Shown: piece after piece, positions 27,701 through 36,788 of the stretch
Layout of the letters: every line of letters begins with the position of its first letter
How positions within the stretch are numbered: the first letter of the stretch is position 1
Assembly (NCBI RefSeq): GCF_000518605.1
Contig: NZ_JADX01000017.1
Coordinates: 124,001 to 188,000, forward strand
Length of the DNA stretch: 64,000 nt
DNA from: Shewanella fidelis ATCC BAA-318
GTDB taxonomy: Bacteria; Pseudomonadota; Gammaproteobacteria; Enterobacterales; Shewanellaceae
Direction: 5' to 3'
Notes under the pieces: model-generated
Told to the model about the DNA's origin: nothing
Databases searched by the model: none
The model's input: only the letters and a program-made list of their open reading frames with translations
Made by a program: the position numbers and the translations under genes

Positions 27701-28633
27701 CTTGAGCCGCTAAAAGCCAGTATGCAGGGGCAGGTTGTAAAAGCTATTCGTCGTGTTGCTGATTCAGGCATAGAGCAAAAGGGTCTTGAGCAGTGGACAT
27801 TTGGCGACTTGCCTAAACAGTTTGAACAGCGTAAAGGAAACTTCGAGGTTAAAGCATTTCCAGCGCTGGTGGATGACAAAACCAGTGTATCGATCAAATT
27901 ATTTGATGATGAATTTGAAGCACAGAAGCAGCATAGAATTGGTTTGCAACGTCTATTGCTACTGAACATTCCTTCACCGGTTAAGCATCTACAAAAATCC
28001 TTGCCAAATAAAGCTAAATTGGCAATGTACTTTAATCCGTTTGGCCAAGTTAATATTCTAATCGATGACATTTTATCGGCTGCTGTACAGCAACTTCTGG
28101 ATGAGAAGGGCATAGATGTCCGTTCAGAAACCGCGTTTAGCGAAGCAAAAGATTGGGTAAGGCAAGAGCTCAATCCTACCGCTGAAAAAATCGCGTTAAA
28201 AGTAGAAGAAATCTTAACTATATATAACCGAATTAAAAAGCGCTTAAAGGGCAAAATTAGCTTAGATATCGCCTTTGCGATGAGTGACATTCAAAGCCAA
28301 TTAGATCAACTTGTGTTTAAAGGCTTTGTTGAACATTGCGGCTGGCAACGCCTAACTGATTTGATCCGTTATCTAAAAGGTATCGAAAATCGTTTAGAAA
28401 AATTACCGGTTGATCCTAACCGTGACCGCTTGCATATGTTGAGTATTAATAAGGTGCAAGATTTGTTAAAAGCGCAACTTGCTAAGCTACCTAAATCGCA
28501 ACCTGTGCCAGATAGCCTAGCTGAAGCAAGGTGGATGATCGAAGAGTATCGTGTCTCTTGTTTTGCTCAAGTTCTTGGTACCGCATATCCAATTTCTGAA
28601 AAACGTATATTAAATCAAATCGCTCAAGCCTAA
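24746..28633 (+). CDS. hrpA: ATP-dependent RNA helicase HrpA
   Basis: HrpA is a large DEAH-box helicase. In E. coli it processes daa fimbrial mRNA and rescues stalled ribosomes. The 1295 residues match the family. Walker A is GETGSGKTTQ (99-108), the DEAH box is DEAHERS (near 197), motif III is SATID, and the helicase C domain has NVAETSLTVPGIRYVIDPG and the QRQGRCGRV motif VI. HA2/OB-fold and the long HrpA C-terminal domain follow. The start is TTG 24746, weakly supported by GGAA upstream. The gene is monocistronic and ends at a strong terminator. Confidence 0.95.
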   Translation: MHLSSQQHLLSNAFLKHCYEADAAYIRRRLFRLRKEPDSDKKTAALEKLATVALESRQKVEQRLANRPSITYPDSLPVSQKRDEIANAIAANQVVIVAGETGSGKTTQLPKICLELGLGSRGLIGHTQPRRLAARSVATRIAEEMNTPLGEAVGFKVRFADAINDTSYIKLMTDGILLAELTNDKFLNQYDTIIIDEAHERSLNIDFILGYLKSVLKKRPDLKVIITSATIDVERFSKHFNNAPVIEVSGRTYPVETRYRPLVQDQDDDLDLIEGIFAATDELMQEGLGDILIFMNGEREIRDVAEQLNRRNYRDTEILPLYARLSYGEQSKVFKSHVGRRIVLATNVAETSLTVPGIRYVIDPGTARISRYSYRTKVQRLPIEPISQASANQRQGRCGRVAPGICIRLYSEDDFVSRPEFTDPEILRTNLASVILKMLSIGLGDIEGFPFIQPPDARYIRDGFLLLEELQAVVKKKDRLDLTQLGRQLAHIPVDPRLARMVIEAQQNGCLHEALVITAGLSIQDPRERPMDKKQAADQAHNRFTDKDSDFVSWLNLWDYLKESQKQLSSSQFRKQCKTEFLAYLRVREWQDLYTQLRQATHELKWKLNSPAEELDYEGLHRSLLTGLLSHIGFKDKDNEYLGARNRRFFVFPGSPLAKKGPKWIMAAELTETSRLFARCCAKIQPEWIEPLASHLVKKNYVEPHFESKQGSVVALENQVLYGLQIVNRRKVQYGPVEPVEAREIFIRSALADGELRTNEAFFIKNQKLLLDIETLEHKSRRRDILVDEQALYAFYEPKIPDGIYNAPKFLKWWKTAKKATPDLLDFERESLMQRSDEHISALDFPEKWHKGNLALKVSYHFEPSLEDDGVSVHIPVALINQIDDSEFDWIVPGLREEKCIALIKSLPKALRRNFVPAPDYAKACLQAMAPFELPLIDAMCKQLLRMSGTRISPEDFDQTQLAKHLLVNFKIEGDKGKLLAQGRELEPLKASMQGQVVKAIRRVADSGIEQKGLEQWTFGDLPKQFEQRKGNFEVKAFPALVDDKTSVSIKLFDDEFEAQKQHRIGLQRLLLLNIPSPVKHLQKSLPNKAKLAMYFNPFGQVNILIDDILSAAVQQLLDEKGIDVRSETAFSEAKDWVRQELNPTAEKIALKVEEILTIYNRIKKRLKGKISLDIAFAMSDIQSQLDQLVFKGFVEHCGWQRLTDLIRYLKGIENRLEKLPVDPNRDRLHMLSINKVQDLLKAQLAKLPKSQPVPDSLAEARWMIEEYRVSCFAQVLGTAYPISEKRILNQIAQA

Positions 28634-28666
28634 GCTGATTCAGCATACGCTTCACATAGAGTAGAT

Positions 28667-28696
28667 AAAACGCACCTATTTTAGGTGCGTTTTTTT
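28667..28696 (+). terminator. Terminator of hrpA
   Basis: AAAACGCACCTA-TTTT-TAGGTGCGTTTTTTT is a strong perfect hairpin with a T tract. Confidence 0.9.
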
Positions 28697-29250
28697 ATAC
28701 AATATATTGATTATATTGAGTAAAAGTTAATTAATACTGTGAACAACTCAGGCCTTTATTTGACAAGCGAGTTCAAGGCGAGTACTCACAAAAGCCAATA
28801 TTCGCTTATAAAGGGGAACAACACAAAACCAGTTAACCGAAGAGGCTCCTGAAAAGTGAGTTTTACTAATCTTTTCACTCGTTGTTAGCTACATGGTCTT
28901 GTATGTTCACGACAAAAAAATGAATATTTTCAATTCTTCAGCATGCTATATGCAGGCGTTGAAGGCTGGTAATTAGCTCGGGCTAATTTTTTGACCAGTG
29001 ACCTCATGTGTAGCGGTGTCTCGTTATCAAAAAGATTAAAACTGACTGGTTATTTTTTACCCATTCTTAAAGTAAGCTTAATACCTCTAAGTGAATATTT
29101 TGTTATCAATACTGCCTTTCTGGTTGAAATTTAATCATTTATAAACCATGTTTTAGTATGTCATCAATTACTTAATTACTGGTTTATTTGCGCTTTTAAT
29201 CGATTTATTGGTTTAGGATATGGTTTTAGTGCACTGAATGACCTCAAACG
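28697..29250. other. Long AT-rich intergenic region before the nap operon
   Basis: About 550 bp without a convincing gene. All frames are broken or give peptides below about 30 residues without ribosome sites. I see no tRNA. The 3' end leads into the nap control region. A small RNA or further regulator sites cannot be excluded. Confidence 0.6.
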
Positions 29251-29264
29251 ATGATCTGGATCAA
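29251..29264 (+). promoter_or_regulatory. FNR-type (EtrA/Fnr) site of the nap operon
   Basis: ATGATCTGGATCAA matches TTGAT-N4-ATCAA at nine of ten positions. It lies 174 bp before napE, where anaerobic activation of nap by an FNR homologue is expected. Confidence 0.65.
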
Positions 29265-29278
29265 CATGGAGGTAGGTT

Positions 29279-29294
29279 TACCGAATTGTGGGTA
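29279..29294 (+). promoter_or_regulatory. NarP-type 7-2-7 site of the nap operon
   Basis: TACCGAA-TT-GTGGGTA is an inverted pair of heptamers close to TACYNMT, with one mismatch in each half. Its centre is 29 bp downstream of the FNR-like site. This fits nitrate control by NarQ/NarP, known for Shewanella nap genes. Confidence 0.5.
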
Positions 29295-29437
29295 TACAGA
29301 TGATTGTTAAGTAATTGATATCATTTTTATCGGAGAAAGGCATTCCATATAAACCGTAAAACACAGTTTAACAATGCCCTTACACCATCAAACTCAAAAT
29401 AAATAGATGCTAGCAGCCCCACTTGTTGGAGGATTTT

Positions 29438-29596
29438 ATGAGTTCCACAGCCAATGATGAAAAAAAACTCGAGTTTAGAATATTCATCTTTCTAACAGTT
29501 TTTCTCGCCCCACTTTTATCCGTTTTACTTGTATCAGGTTTAGGTTTTGCAATTTGGTTTAGCCAAATCCTAACCGGCCCACCTGGTGCTGGATAA
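29438..29596 (+). CDS. napE: Periplasmic nitrate reductase small membrane protein NapE
   Basis: A 52-residue single-helix protein: a charged N-terminus (MSSTANDEKKLEFR), a hydrophobic segment (about 15-44) and the C-terminal ILTGPPGAG that marks NapE. NapE is an accessory inner-membrane component of nap operons with no defined catalytic role. ATG 29438 has a strong GGAGG at 29428-29432. It is the first gene of napEDABC, 40 bp before napD. Its small size makes it easy to miss. Confidence 0.9.
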   Translation: MSSTANDEKKLEFRIFIFLTVFLAPLLSVLLVSGLGFAIWFSQILTGPPGAG

Positions 29597-29636
29597 GCTT
29601 ACAAAAACAATAATATTAATGAATTGAGTGATACAG

Positions 29637-29894
29637 ATGAGCAATGAACTTCACGTAACGAGCTTGGTACTCCAAGTGCAACCAGAGCAGATGTCCAATG
29701 TTAGGCAGGCCATCATAGAAATGAATAATGCTGAATTGTCGGTTAATAACGAAGTGAAATTGGTTGTGGTGCTTGAGGGCGATAGCCAGAAGTCACTAAT
29801 GACAGATATCGAAACTATTAACGCCATTCCTGGAGTGTTATCGGCTGCAATGGTTTACCACCAAAGTGAAGTGCTTGAAGAGGGTGAACAATGA
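29637..29894 (+). CDS. napD: Nap chaperone NapD
   Basis: NapD binds the NapA Tat signal and assists cofactor insertion before export. The 85 residues from ATG 29637 (MSNELHVTS) show the NapD ferredoxin-like fold, with [14 protein letters not shown] at the start and the conserved [10 protein letters not shown] and [18 protein letters not shown] segments. A GTG at 29628 would add three residues. The stop overlaps the napA start by 4 nt (ATGA), so the chaperone and its client are translationally coupled. Confidence 0.95.
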   Translation: MSNELHVTSLVLQVQPEQMSNVRQAIIEMNNAELSVNNEVKLVVVLEGDSQKSLMTDIETINAIPGVLSAAMVYHQSEVLEEGEQ

Positions 29895-32386
29895 AAATGA
29901 ACAGACGCGAATTTATGAAAGCCAATGCAGCACTTACTGCTGCAAGTGTAGCTGGCTTAGCCTTACCTGCAACAGCAAGTAACTTAATCACAAGTTCTGA
30001 AGAAACAAAACTAGAATGGAACAAAGCGCCGTGTCGCTTTTGTGGTACAGGTTGCTCGGTGATTGTTGCAACTCGTGACGGTAAAGTGGTTGCGACTCAC
30101 GGCGATGCAGAGAGTGAAGTTAACCGCGGGCTTAACTGCATTAAAGGTTATTTTCTATCAAAGATTATGTATGCCAATGATAGGTTGCAAACGCCAATGC
30201 TTAGAATGACCAATGGTAAGTACGACAAAAATGGTGAGTTCACGCCTATCTCTTGGGATACCGCTTTTGACACTATGGCGCAAAAATGGAAAAAAACCAT
30301 TAAAGAGAAAGGCCCTACTGCAGTGGGTATGTTTGGTTCTGGACAATGGACTGTGTGGGAAGGCTACGCCGCTTCTAAATTAATGAAAGCGGGTTTTGGG
30401 TCTAATAACATCGATCCCAATGCGCGCCATTGTATGGCATCTGCTGTAGGTGGATTTATGCGTACCTTCGGCATTGATGAGCCTATGGGCTGTTATGATG
30501 ATATGGAGGCTGCCGATGCATTTGTGCTTTGGGGCTCAAATATGGCTGAAATGCACCCTATCTTATGGAGCAGAGTTACGGATCGTCGTCTAAGTGCACC
30601 TCACGTTAAGGTCTCTGTGTTATCGACCTTTGAGCATCGCTCTTTTGATCTTGCAGATTTAGGCATTGTATTTACGCCGCAAACTGATTTAGCGATTCTT
30701 AATTTTATCGCTAACTATATTATTCAAAACGATAAAGTGAATTGGGATTTTGTTAATAAGCACGTTAACTTCCGTAAAGGTGAAACCGATATCGGTTACG
30801 GTTTGCGTCCATCTCATCCGTTGCAAAAGGCGGCTAAAAATGTAAAAACTGCCGGCGACTCAACACCGATTGACTTTGATGCCTTTAAAGCGTTTGTTGC
30901 CGATTATGATGTTAAATCTGTCAGTGAGTTGTCAGGCGTGCCTGAACATAAGCTGATTGAGCTTGCAGAGTTGTACGCTGATCCTCAACGAAAAGTTACC
31001 TCTTTTTGGACCATGGGCTTTAACCAACACACTCGTGGGGTGTGGTGTAATAACCTGATCTATAACATCCATTTGTTAACTGGGAAAATCTCAACACCCG
31101 GAAACAGTCCTTTCTCACTAACGGGTCAGCCTTCAGCCTGTGGTACGGCACGTGAGGTAGGTACCTTCTCACATCGTCTACCTGCAGATATGGTAGTAAA
31201 CAACCCTAAGCATAGAGCTAAAGCGGAGAAAATTTGGCGTATTCCAAGTGGTGTGATCCCACCTAAACCCGGTTATCACGCTGTTGAGCAAAACCGTCGT
31301 CTAAAAGACGGTGATTTGAACATGTACTGGGTGCAAGTGAACAACAATATGCAAGCCGGTCCCAATATTAACGAAGAGGGCCTACCTGGTTATCGAAACC
31401 CTGAAAACTTTATTGTCGTCTCAGACGCCTATCCGACAGTGACTACCCAAGCTGCTGATATGATTTTACCTTCTGCGATGTGGGTCGAAAAAGAGGGCGC
31501 ATATGGTAATGCTGAGCGCCGCACGCAATTTTGGCATCAAATGGTAAAAGCGCCAGGAGAGTCACGCTCAGATCTCTGGCAGCTAATGGAGTTTTCTAAG
31601 CGCTTTACTACTGATGAAGTGTGGCCTGCAGAGGTACTGGCAGCTAATCCAGATTTCAAAGGCAAGACACTATTTGAAGTGCTATACCAGAACGGTAATG
31701 TCGAAAAGTTCCCATTGTCTGATACCGACAGCAAATACTTGAATGACGAGGCGAAGCACTTCGGGTTTTATGTTCAAAAAGGTTTGTTTGAAGAGTACGC
31801 AACATTCGGTCGTGGCCATGCCCACGATCTCGCACCATTTGATACCTATCACCAAGTTCATGGTCTTCGCTGGCCTGTTGTTGACGGCAAAGAGACTAAG
31901 TGGCGCTTTAAAGAAGGTAGCGACCCTTATGTTAAGGCGGGAACAGGTTATCAATTTTACGGTAAGCCAGATGGCAAAGCGGTTATCTTTGCTTTGCCAT
32001 ATGAGCATGCTGCGGAGTCACCTGACGAAGAGTTTGATATTTGGCTCTCTACCGGACGAGTGCTTGAGCATTGGCATTCAGGTTCAATGACTCAACGAGT
32101 TCCAGAGCTTTATCGTGCTTTTCCTGATGCTGTGTGTTTTATGCATCCACAAGACGCTAAGAAACGGGGTTTACGCCGTGGTGATGAGGTTCGAGTTATC
32201 TCTCGTCGAGGTGAAATTAAAACCCGGGTAGAAACAAGAGGGCGTAATAAGCCACCTGTAGGCTTAGTGTTTGTTCCATGGTTTGACGCTAGTCAGTTAA
32301 TTAACAAAGTCACTTTAGATGCTACAGATCCTCTGTCTAAGCAAACTGACTTTAAAAAGTGCGCCGTCAAAATCGTCAAAGCATAG
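29891..32386 (+). CDS. napA: Periplasmic nitrate reductase catalytic subunit NapA
   Basis: NapA is the periplasmic molybdenum (bis-MGD) nitrate reductase. The 831 residues begin with a Tat signal (NRREFMK at 4-10, hydrophobic core to PATAS at 30). The 4Fe-4S ligands are Cys48, Cys51, Cys55 and Cys83 (CRFCGTGC and [10 protein letters not shown]). Cys181 in [11 protein letters not shown] is the Mo ligand. The C-terminal MGD-binding domain ends with [23 protein letters not shown], split here only for description. The operon lacks napG and napH, so electrons should come from NapC via NapB. Expression is probably under FNR and NarP. Confidence 0.98.
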   Translation: MKMNRREFMKANAALTAASVAGLALPATASNLITSSEETKLEWNKAPCRFCGTGCSVIVATRDGKVVATHGDAESEVNRGLNCIKGYFLSKIMYANDRLQTPMLRMTNGKYDKNGEFTPISWDTAFDTMAQKWKKTIKEKGPTAVGMFGSGQWTVWEGYAASKLMKAGFGSNNIDPNARHCMASAVGGFMRTFGIDEPMGCYDDMEAADAFVLWGSNMAEMHPILWSRVTDRRLSAPHVKVSVLSTFEHRSFDLADLGIVFTPQTDLAILNFIANYIIQNDKVNWDFVNKHVNFRKGETDIGYGLRPSHPLQKAAKNVKTAGDSTPIDFDAFKAFVADYDVKSVSELSGVPEHKLIELAELYADPQRKVTSFWTMGFNQHTRGVWCNNLIYNIHLLTGKISTPGNSPFSLTGQPSACGTAREVGTFSHRLPADMVVNNPKHRAKAEKIWRIPSGVIPPKPGYHAVEQNRRLKDGDLNMYWVQVNNNMQAGPNINEEGLPGYRNPENFIVVSDAYPTVTTQAADMILPSAMWVEKEGAYGNAERRTQFWHQMVKAPGESRSDLWQLMEFSKRFTTDEVWPAEVLAANPDFKGKTLFEVLYQNGNVEKFPLSDTDSKYLNDEAKHFGFYVQKGLFEEYATFGRGHAHDLAPFDTYHQVHGLRWPVVDGKETKWRFKEGSDPYVKAGTGYQFYGKPDGKAVIFALPYEHAAESPDEEFDIWLSTGRVLEHWHSGSMTQRVPELYRAFPDAVCFMHPQDAKKRGLRRGDEVRVISRRGEIKTRVETRGRNKPPVGLVFVPWFDASQLINKVTLDATDPLSKQTDFKKCAVKIVKA

Positions 32387-32397
32387 GGAGCAATATC

Positions 32398-32886
32398 ATG
32401 AAAACATTACTAGGTATATCAGCTGTCGCTTTGGTGTCGGTGTTGCTAAGCAGTAGTTTCAGTGTATCGGCAGAGCCGATCCCTGCAGATAAAATTGCGA
32501 CGTTACGTGAAGCACCACTTAATGTCGAACCTACGCCGCCTGCGATGCAGAAGGTGATTAATTCTGATGTAAAAGAGGTTCGTAACTACCCGATGCAACC
32601 ACCGGTTATTCCACATAAGATTGATGGCTATCAGGTCAATTTGAAAGTGAATAAGTGTATGTCATGCCATGACCGTAGTCGCACTGGGGATTCGCAAGCA
32701 CCTATGGTAAGCGTGACTCATTATATGGATCGAGAAAATAACTTTTTGGCGACACTTTCACCAAGACGTTATTTCTGTACCCAGTGCCATGTTCCGCAAC
32801 TCGATGCAAAATTATTAGTGCCGAATGACTTTGTCGATATGGACACCTTGATTAAAGCCGACATTAACAAAGAAGCTAAGCACTAG
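32398..32886 (+). CDS. napB: Nitrate reductase dihaem cytochrome c subunit NapB
   Basis: NapB passes electrons from NapC to NapA. The 162 residues from ATG 32398 (GGGAG just upstream) have a Sec signal peptide cleaved near SVSA-EP (residue 25). The two haem motifs are CMSCH (87-91) and CTQCH (127-131), with distal His candidates such as VTHYMDR and the HKIDGY segment. A GTG upstream inside napA would destroy the signal peptide. It lies 11 nt after napA and 8 nt before napC. Confidence 0.97.
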   Translation: MKTLLGISAVALVSVLLSSSFSVSAEPIPADKIATLREAPLNVEPTPPAMQKVINSDVKEVRNYPMQPPVIPHKIDGYQVNLKVNKCMSCHDRSRTGDSQAPMVSVTHYMDRENNFLATLSPRRYFCTQCHVPQLDAKLLVPNDFVDMDTLIKADINKEAKH

Positions 32887-32894
32887 GAGCAGCT

Positions 32895-33494
32895 ATGATT
32901 GCGAAATTACTCGCTACCCTAAAAAAAGTGTGGGTAGTATTGAGAAAGCCAAGTGTGCATTACAGTCTAGGCTTTCTTACTCTCGGCGGTTTTATTGCTG
33001 GAGTGATATTTTGGGGAGGCTTTAACACTGCGCTGTCAGTATCTAATACAGAAGCATTTTGTATTAGTTGTCATGAGATGGAAAATAATGTGTATCAAGA
33101 GATGCAATCAACAATCCATTTCACTAACCGCAGCGGCGTTCGAGCAACTTGTCCAGATTGTCATGTGCCACATAATTGGACCGATAAAATAGCCCGTAAA
33201 ATGCAAGCATCGAAAGAGGTATGGGGCAAGGTGTTTGGAACCATTAATACACCTGAAAAGTTTGAAGCTAAAAGACGTGAGCTTGCTGAACATGAGTGGG
33301 CACGCTTGAAAGCTAATGACTCATTAGAGTGCCGTAATTGCCACAACTTTGACTATATGGACTTTACTCGTCAATCTCCGCGAGCGGCAGCGATGCATTC
33401 GACATCGTTAGCCAGTGGTGAAAAGACCTGTATTGATTGCCATAAGGGCATTGCTCATCATCTTCCAGATATGCAGGGGGTTGAGGGTTGGTAA
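32895..33494 (+). CDS. napC: Tetrahaem quinol dehydrogenase NapC
   Basis: NapC (NapC/NirT family) oxidises membrane quinol and delivers electrons to NapB-NapA. The 199 residues have one N-terminal membrane anchor (about 22-42) and four haem motifs: CISCH (56-60), CPDCH (86-90), CRNCH and CIDCH. AGGAG precedes the ATG. It is the last gene of napEDABC and is followed by a bidirectional terminator. Its presence marks this as the NapC-type (nap-alpha) rather than the NapGH-type isoform described in Shewanella. Confidence 0.96.
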   Translation: MIAKLLATLKKVWVVLRKPSVHYSLGFLTLGGFIAGVIFWGGFNTALSVSNTEAFCISCHEMENNVYQEMQSTIHFTNRSGVRATCPDCHVPHNWTDKIARKMQASKEVWGKVFGTINTPEKFEAKRRELAEHEWARLKANDSLECRNCHNFDYMDFTRQSPRAAAMHSTSLASGEKTCIDCHKGIAHHLPDMQGVEGW

Positions 33495-33515
33495 GTTAAT
33501 ATTAACTAGTATAAA

Positions 33516-33542
33516 AAAGCCAGCGCATTATGCGCTGGCTTT
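33516..33542. terminator. Bidirectional terminator between napC and ddl
   Basis: AAAGCCAGCGCA-TTA-TGCGCTGGCTTT is a perfect 12-bp stem, with an A tract on one side and a short T run on the other. Confidence 0.85.
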
Positions 33543-33580
33543 GCTATTTAACTAAAGCGTTATCGACACAACTGTATTTG

Positions 33581-34585
33581 TTAATCTTGTAGCTGAGCTA
33601 AAATATTATTTGATAAGTATTGGGCAAAATCATGGCCATGGTTTTGCAACATCTTAGGGAACATAGAGATATGTGTTTGTCCTGGGAAGGTATTAATCTC
33701 GTTCAGTAAAATCTCATTTTCATCAGTTAAGAAGAAATCAATTCTAGATAAATGACGCAGTTTCATCCCTTTGAATGCCTTAATAGCATAGTCTTGAATT
33801 TGCTTAGCAATAGCTGCATCGACATCCGCTTCAATCACGGTTTGTGCTTGACTATTATCGGCGTACTTTTCATCGAAACTGTAAAATGTATTGCTGGCAC
33901 AGATGATTTCCCCCGGTTTGGTGGCGATGATTTCACCATTAACTTCATAGGTCGCAACCTCTAATTCGCGAGCGCTAATGGTTTTCTCCACGACCACATA
34001 AGGTGAAAACGTAAAGGCTTGTTGCAATGACTTAGCGAGTTGCTCAATGGAGTCTACTCGATAACAGCCTACAGATGAGCCTTGTGATGCAGCCTTAATA
34101 AAAATAGAGCCCCATTTTTCGAGCGCTTGCTCTGTCTGCTTGACTGCGTCGTCATTAAATTCGTTTAAGAAAATATAGGGCGTGTTAGGGATCCCAAGTG
34201 CACTAAACCACATTTTCGCTGTGACTTTGTTGAAACAGTTGCTACTCGCTTCTGAATCACAACCAAAATAGGGCAGGTTAATCAACTCAAAATAGGATTG
34301 AATATCACCTGTTTCACCCGGATAACCGTGAATACATGGGATCACATAATCGACATTCCATGCAGTCTTATCTGAGTCGCTAAAGCGAAGTTGTCTGCTA
34401 TTGGTGAGTTCGCAAAGCTCACCTGCTGCGGTGTGATATTGGCCTTGGGCATTAAGCTCTACTCGTAGCACATTGAAATGAGCTAAAGTCGCTAGTTGAG
34501 CTTCAAAATAATTGGCAGATAACAGTGATATGCTGTGTTCATCGCCACCGCCACCACACAATAGTAATATATTCTTTTGGGTCAT
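33581..34585 (-). CDS. ddl: D-alanine--D-alanine ligase
   Basis: An ATP-grasp ligase that makes D-Ala-D-Ala for peptidoglycan. The 334 residues show the N-terminal [14 protein letters not shown] (11-24), the ATP-binding [18 protein letters not shown], and the metal/ATP site [20 protein letters not shown] with TH-ISMFP after it. The architecture is that of DdlA/DdlB. I cannot tell from sequence alone which paralogue it is. It is convergent with napC and monocistronic as far as visible. The 214-bp gap to recD holds no gene. Confidence 0.9.
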   Translation of the reverse strand: MTQKNILLLCGGGGDEHSISLLSANYFEAQLATLAHFNVLRVELNAQGQYHTAAGELCELTNSRQLRFSDSDKTAWNVDYVIPCIHGYPGETGDIQSYFELINLPYFGCDSEASSNCFNKVTAKMWFSALGIPNTPYIFLNEFNDDAVKQTEQALEKWGSIFIKAASQGSSVGCYRVDSIEQLAKSLQQAFTFSPYVVVEKTISARELEVATYEVNGEIIATKPGEIICASNTFYSFDEKYADNSQAQTVIEADVDAAIAKQIQDYAIKAFKGMKLRHLSRIDFFLTDENEILLNEINTFPGQTHISMFPKMLQNHGHDFAQYLSNNILAQLQD

Positions 34586-34799
34586 TTTATCTCCAGCCGT
34601 TGCCCAATTATCGATACAGTATAAATGCTTGTTCGCCCTGAGTCGTTCAGCGTCTTGTGCTGAATGTTATCACTATGGCGTAATCGCTTTTTAATGCAAG
34701 TGATCCATAGCGGTTATTGCTTGAATGCTGCTTTTATATCCGAGTTAGTTAAGCATTTTACGCTTAGTTTACATTTAAGTTGGTTATAGGACTGTTCGG

Positions 34800-36788
34800 C
34801 TAGTCATCGCGCCATAGTCGTTGCGCTAAGCCAGATGCTCTCTGAGTTAAACAACGACATGCTTGTTCAAATACTCTTTGGCTACCTAAACAGGTAAAGT
34901 GGTGTTTAGCACGAGTTATCGCGGTATAAATCAGTTCTTTTGACAGTAGTTGCTGCTGGGCAACACTTGGCCGAGTCGGCAGCACTAACGATACATGGCT
35001 AAACTCACTGCCTTGGCTTTTATGCACTGTCATAGCGTAACAAGTTTGGTGACTCGGCAGTCTGGCAGGTAAGACTTTTAATAAACTACCATCTGCTTGA
35101 ATAAAGTGCGCCATTAAGCGGCCTGTTTCGCTGGCGCTATCAGGTAGGATCAGTCCGATATCACCATTAAATAAGCCAAGGTTATAATCATTACTCTGAA
35201 TGATCAGCGGCCTTCCGGCGTAAAACTCCTGTTCTGGCTTAATTAAGCCACTTGCCGCTAGGGCTGTGGTGACACTTTGGTTGATCCCATCAACTCCGTA
35301 CTCTCCTGCGCGCATAGCACATAAAATACGATACTGATTAAAGCTATCAATAATTTGTTGTGCTGAGTGTGGTTCAGCGGCTGTCATGGCATTGAGGTAA
35401 TGGCCGTATTGTGTCACCGCTTGTTGAAGCAGTTGCTCAAGCCCTTGATTGTTTTGTGAGTTCATCGATGCTGCGGACATATTTGCTGGGTTAGCCATGC
35501 TATGTTCAATCCACAGTAACTCTTGATAGCCGGTTTGCCATACCTGCTTTACTCGCTCGAGATCAGACTGGTTAACGACAGTCGCTAATTGGCCAATACC
35601 CGCATCTCCTTGAAAACGATGGCTGTGCATCAGCATACACAAACTATCGCCAATCTTTGGATCGTTATGAACAAAACCTGATAAGGGACTATCGGTAAGC
35701 TTACCTAATAACTCAGCTTGCACTGGTGAGTAGCGCATATGCCAGCGACTTTGATTTGTGACTTTAGACTTTTGTTTTAAGCCTGCGCAAATGTCTGCTA
35801 GTACTGCGCCGGCCTCTACTGACGCAAGCTGATCTTGGTCGCCGAGTAAAATGAGGCTTGCATCTGCAGGTAGAGCTGACAACACCTTATGCATCATGGG
35901 TAAGTCAACCATAGAGGCTTCATCAATCACGAGTAGGTCGAGCCGTAACGGGTTATCTTTATTATGCCTAAACTCATGTGAATTGGGGATCACCCCAAGC
36001 AAACGATGCAAGGTCGCAGCTTCTTCAGGAATATTAGCAATATGCTTAACTAATTCAGCCATTCCTGCTTGGTTAAGATCATCAGCTAATCGTTGTTTGG
36101 ATGCTTTAATTGATTCACTTAAACGAGCCGCAGCTTTACCTGTAGGCGCCACTAAACGAATGGTGAGTGTTTGACGTGCGCACAATAGGTATAACAACTT
36201 GGTGACCGTGGTCGTTTTGCCAGTACCGGGGCCGCCAGTGATCACTGCAAGCTTTTTGGTAAGCGCAGTCGCAGCAGCGATTTTTTGCCAGTCATACTCT
36301 TGTTCATTTGCTGCAAATAGTTGATTAAGTAAAACATTTGACTGTTGAATTTGTGTTTCGTCCTGTAAAGGACCGCTAGCGGCTAAGCGCTTTAGCGAAT
36401 GAGCTACCTCTTTTTCGTAATCAAAATAACGCTGCAGATACAAGTTACCTTTATCTAAAATAAGCGGATTATTGGCGGCATTTTCGACTGTTGCTATGCC
36501 GTCAAAAGCTAACAGCTGTTCGGTTAGTTGTGTTAGATCTAGCTCGATCTTGCACTGGCTGTTCTGCTCTTTAAGTGGATTGTTTAAATCGATTTGTCTT
36601 AACGGTAAGCAGGTATGCTGGTTCGATAGATGTTGGCTGACAAGCGCACAAATAAGGGTAAACAGCGGCTGTTCTTGTTGATGCAGCTTAGTCATTTCTA
36701 GCGCGAAATGGCGGTCTAAAGAGGTGATTAAGCGCTCTTGTTGCCAAATTTTAAGTAACTCATTAATTGGCTTTGCGGTTACGAGCAT
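34800..36788 (-). CDS. recD: Exodeoxyribonuclease V alpha subunit RecD
   Basis: RecD is the 5'-3' SF1B helicase of RecBCD, which processes double-strand breaks up to Chi. The 662 residues carry Walker A GGPGTGKTTT (185-194), the Walker B LLVIDEASMVDLPMM, GDQDQLASVEAG (motif III) and MTVHKSQGSEFSHV plus YTAITRAKHH near the C-terminus. It is the last gene of recC-recB-recD. Its start overlaps recB by 10 nt. It has a few long loops (around 345-385) beyond the minimal helicase, within the usual range. Confidence 0.96.
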   Translation of the reverse strand: MLVTAKPINELLKIWQQERLITSLDRHFALEMTKLHQQEQPLFTLICALVSQHLSNQHTCLPLRQIDLNNPLKEQNSQCKIELDLTQLTEQLLAFDGIATVENAANNPLILDKGNLYLQRYFDYEKEVAHSLKRLAASGPLQDETQIQQSNVLLNQLFAANEQEYDWQKIAAATALTKKLAVITGGPGTGKTTTVTKLLYLLCARQTLTIRLVAPTGKAAARLSESIKASKQRLADDLNQAGMAELVKHIANIPEEAATLHRLLGVIPNSHEFRHNKDNPLRLDLLVIDEASMVDLPMMHKVLSALPADASLILLGDQDQLASVEAGAVLADICAGLKQKSKVTNQSRWHMRYSPVQAELLGKLTDSPLSGFVHNDPKIGDSLCMLMHSHRFQGDAGIGQLATVVNQSDLERVKQVWQTGYQELLWIEHSMANPANMSAASMNSQNNQGLEQLLQQAVTQYGHYLNAMTAAEPHSAQQIIDSFNQYRILCAMRAGEYGVDGINQSVTTALAASGLIKPEQEFYAGRPLIIQSNDYNLGLFNGDIGLILPDSASETGRLMAHFIQADGSLLKVLPARLPSHQTCYAMTVHKSQGSEFSHVSLVLPTRPSVAQQQLLSKELIYTAITRAKHHFTCLGSQRVFEQACRCLTQRASGLAQRLWRDD

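Noticed and set aside
27619..28290. 223-aa reading frame antisense to hrpA
   Set aside because: Lies fully within the well-conserved hrpA, is Ser/Cys-rich and has no ribosome site. A shadow of the coding strand.
28860..28930. Molybdenum-cofactor riboswitch before nap
   Set aside because: I could not fit the sequence to the known Moco motif core, so no riboswitch is called.
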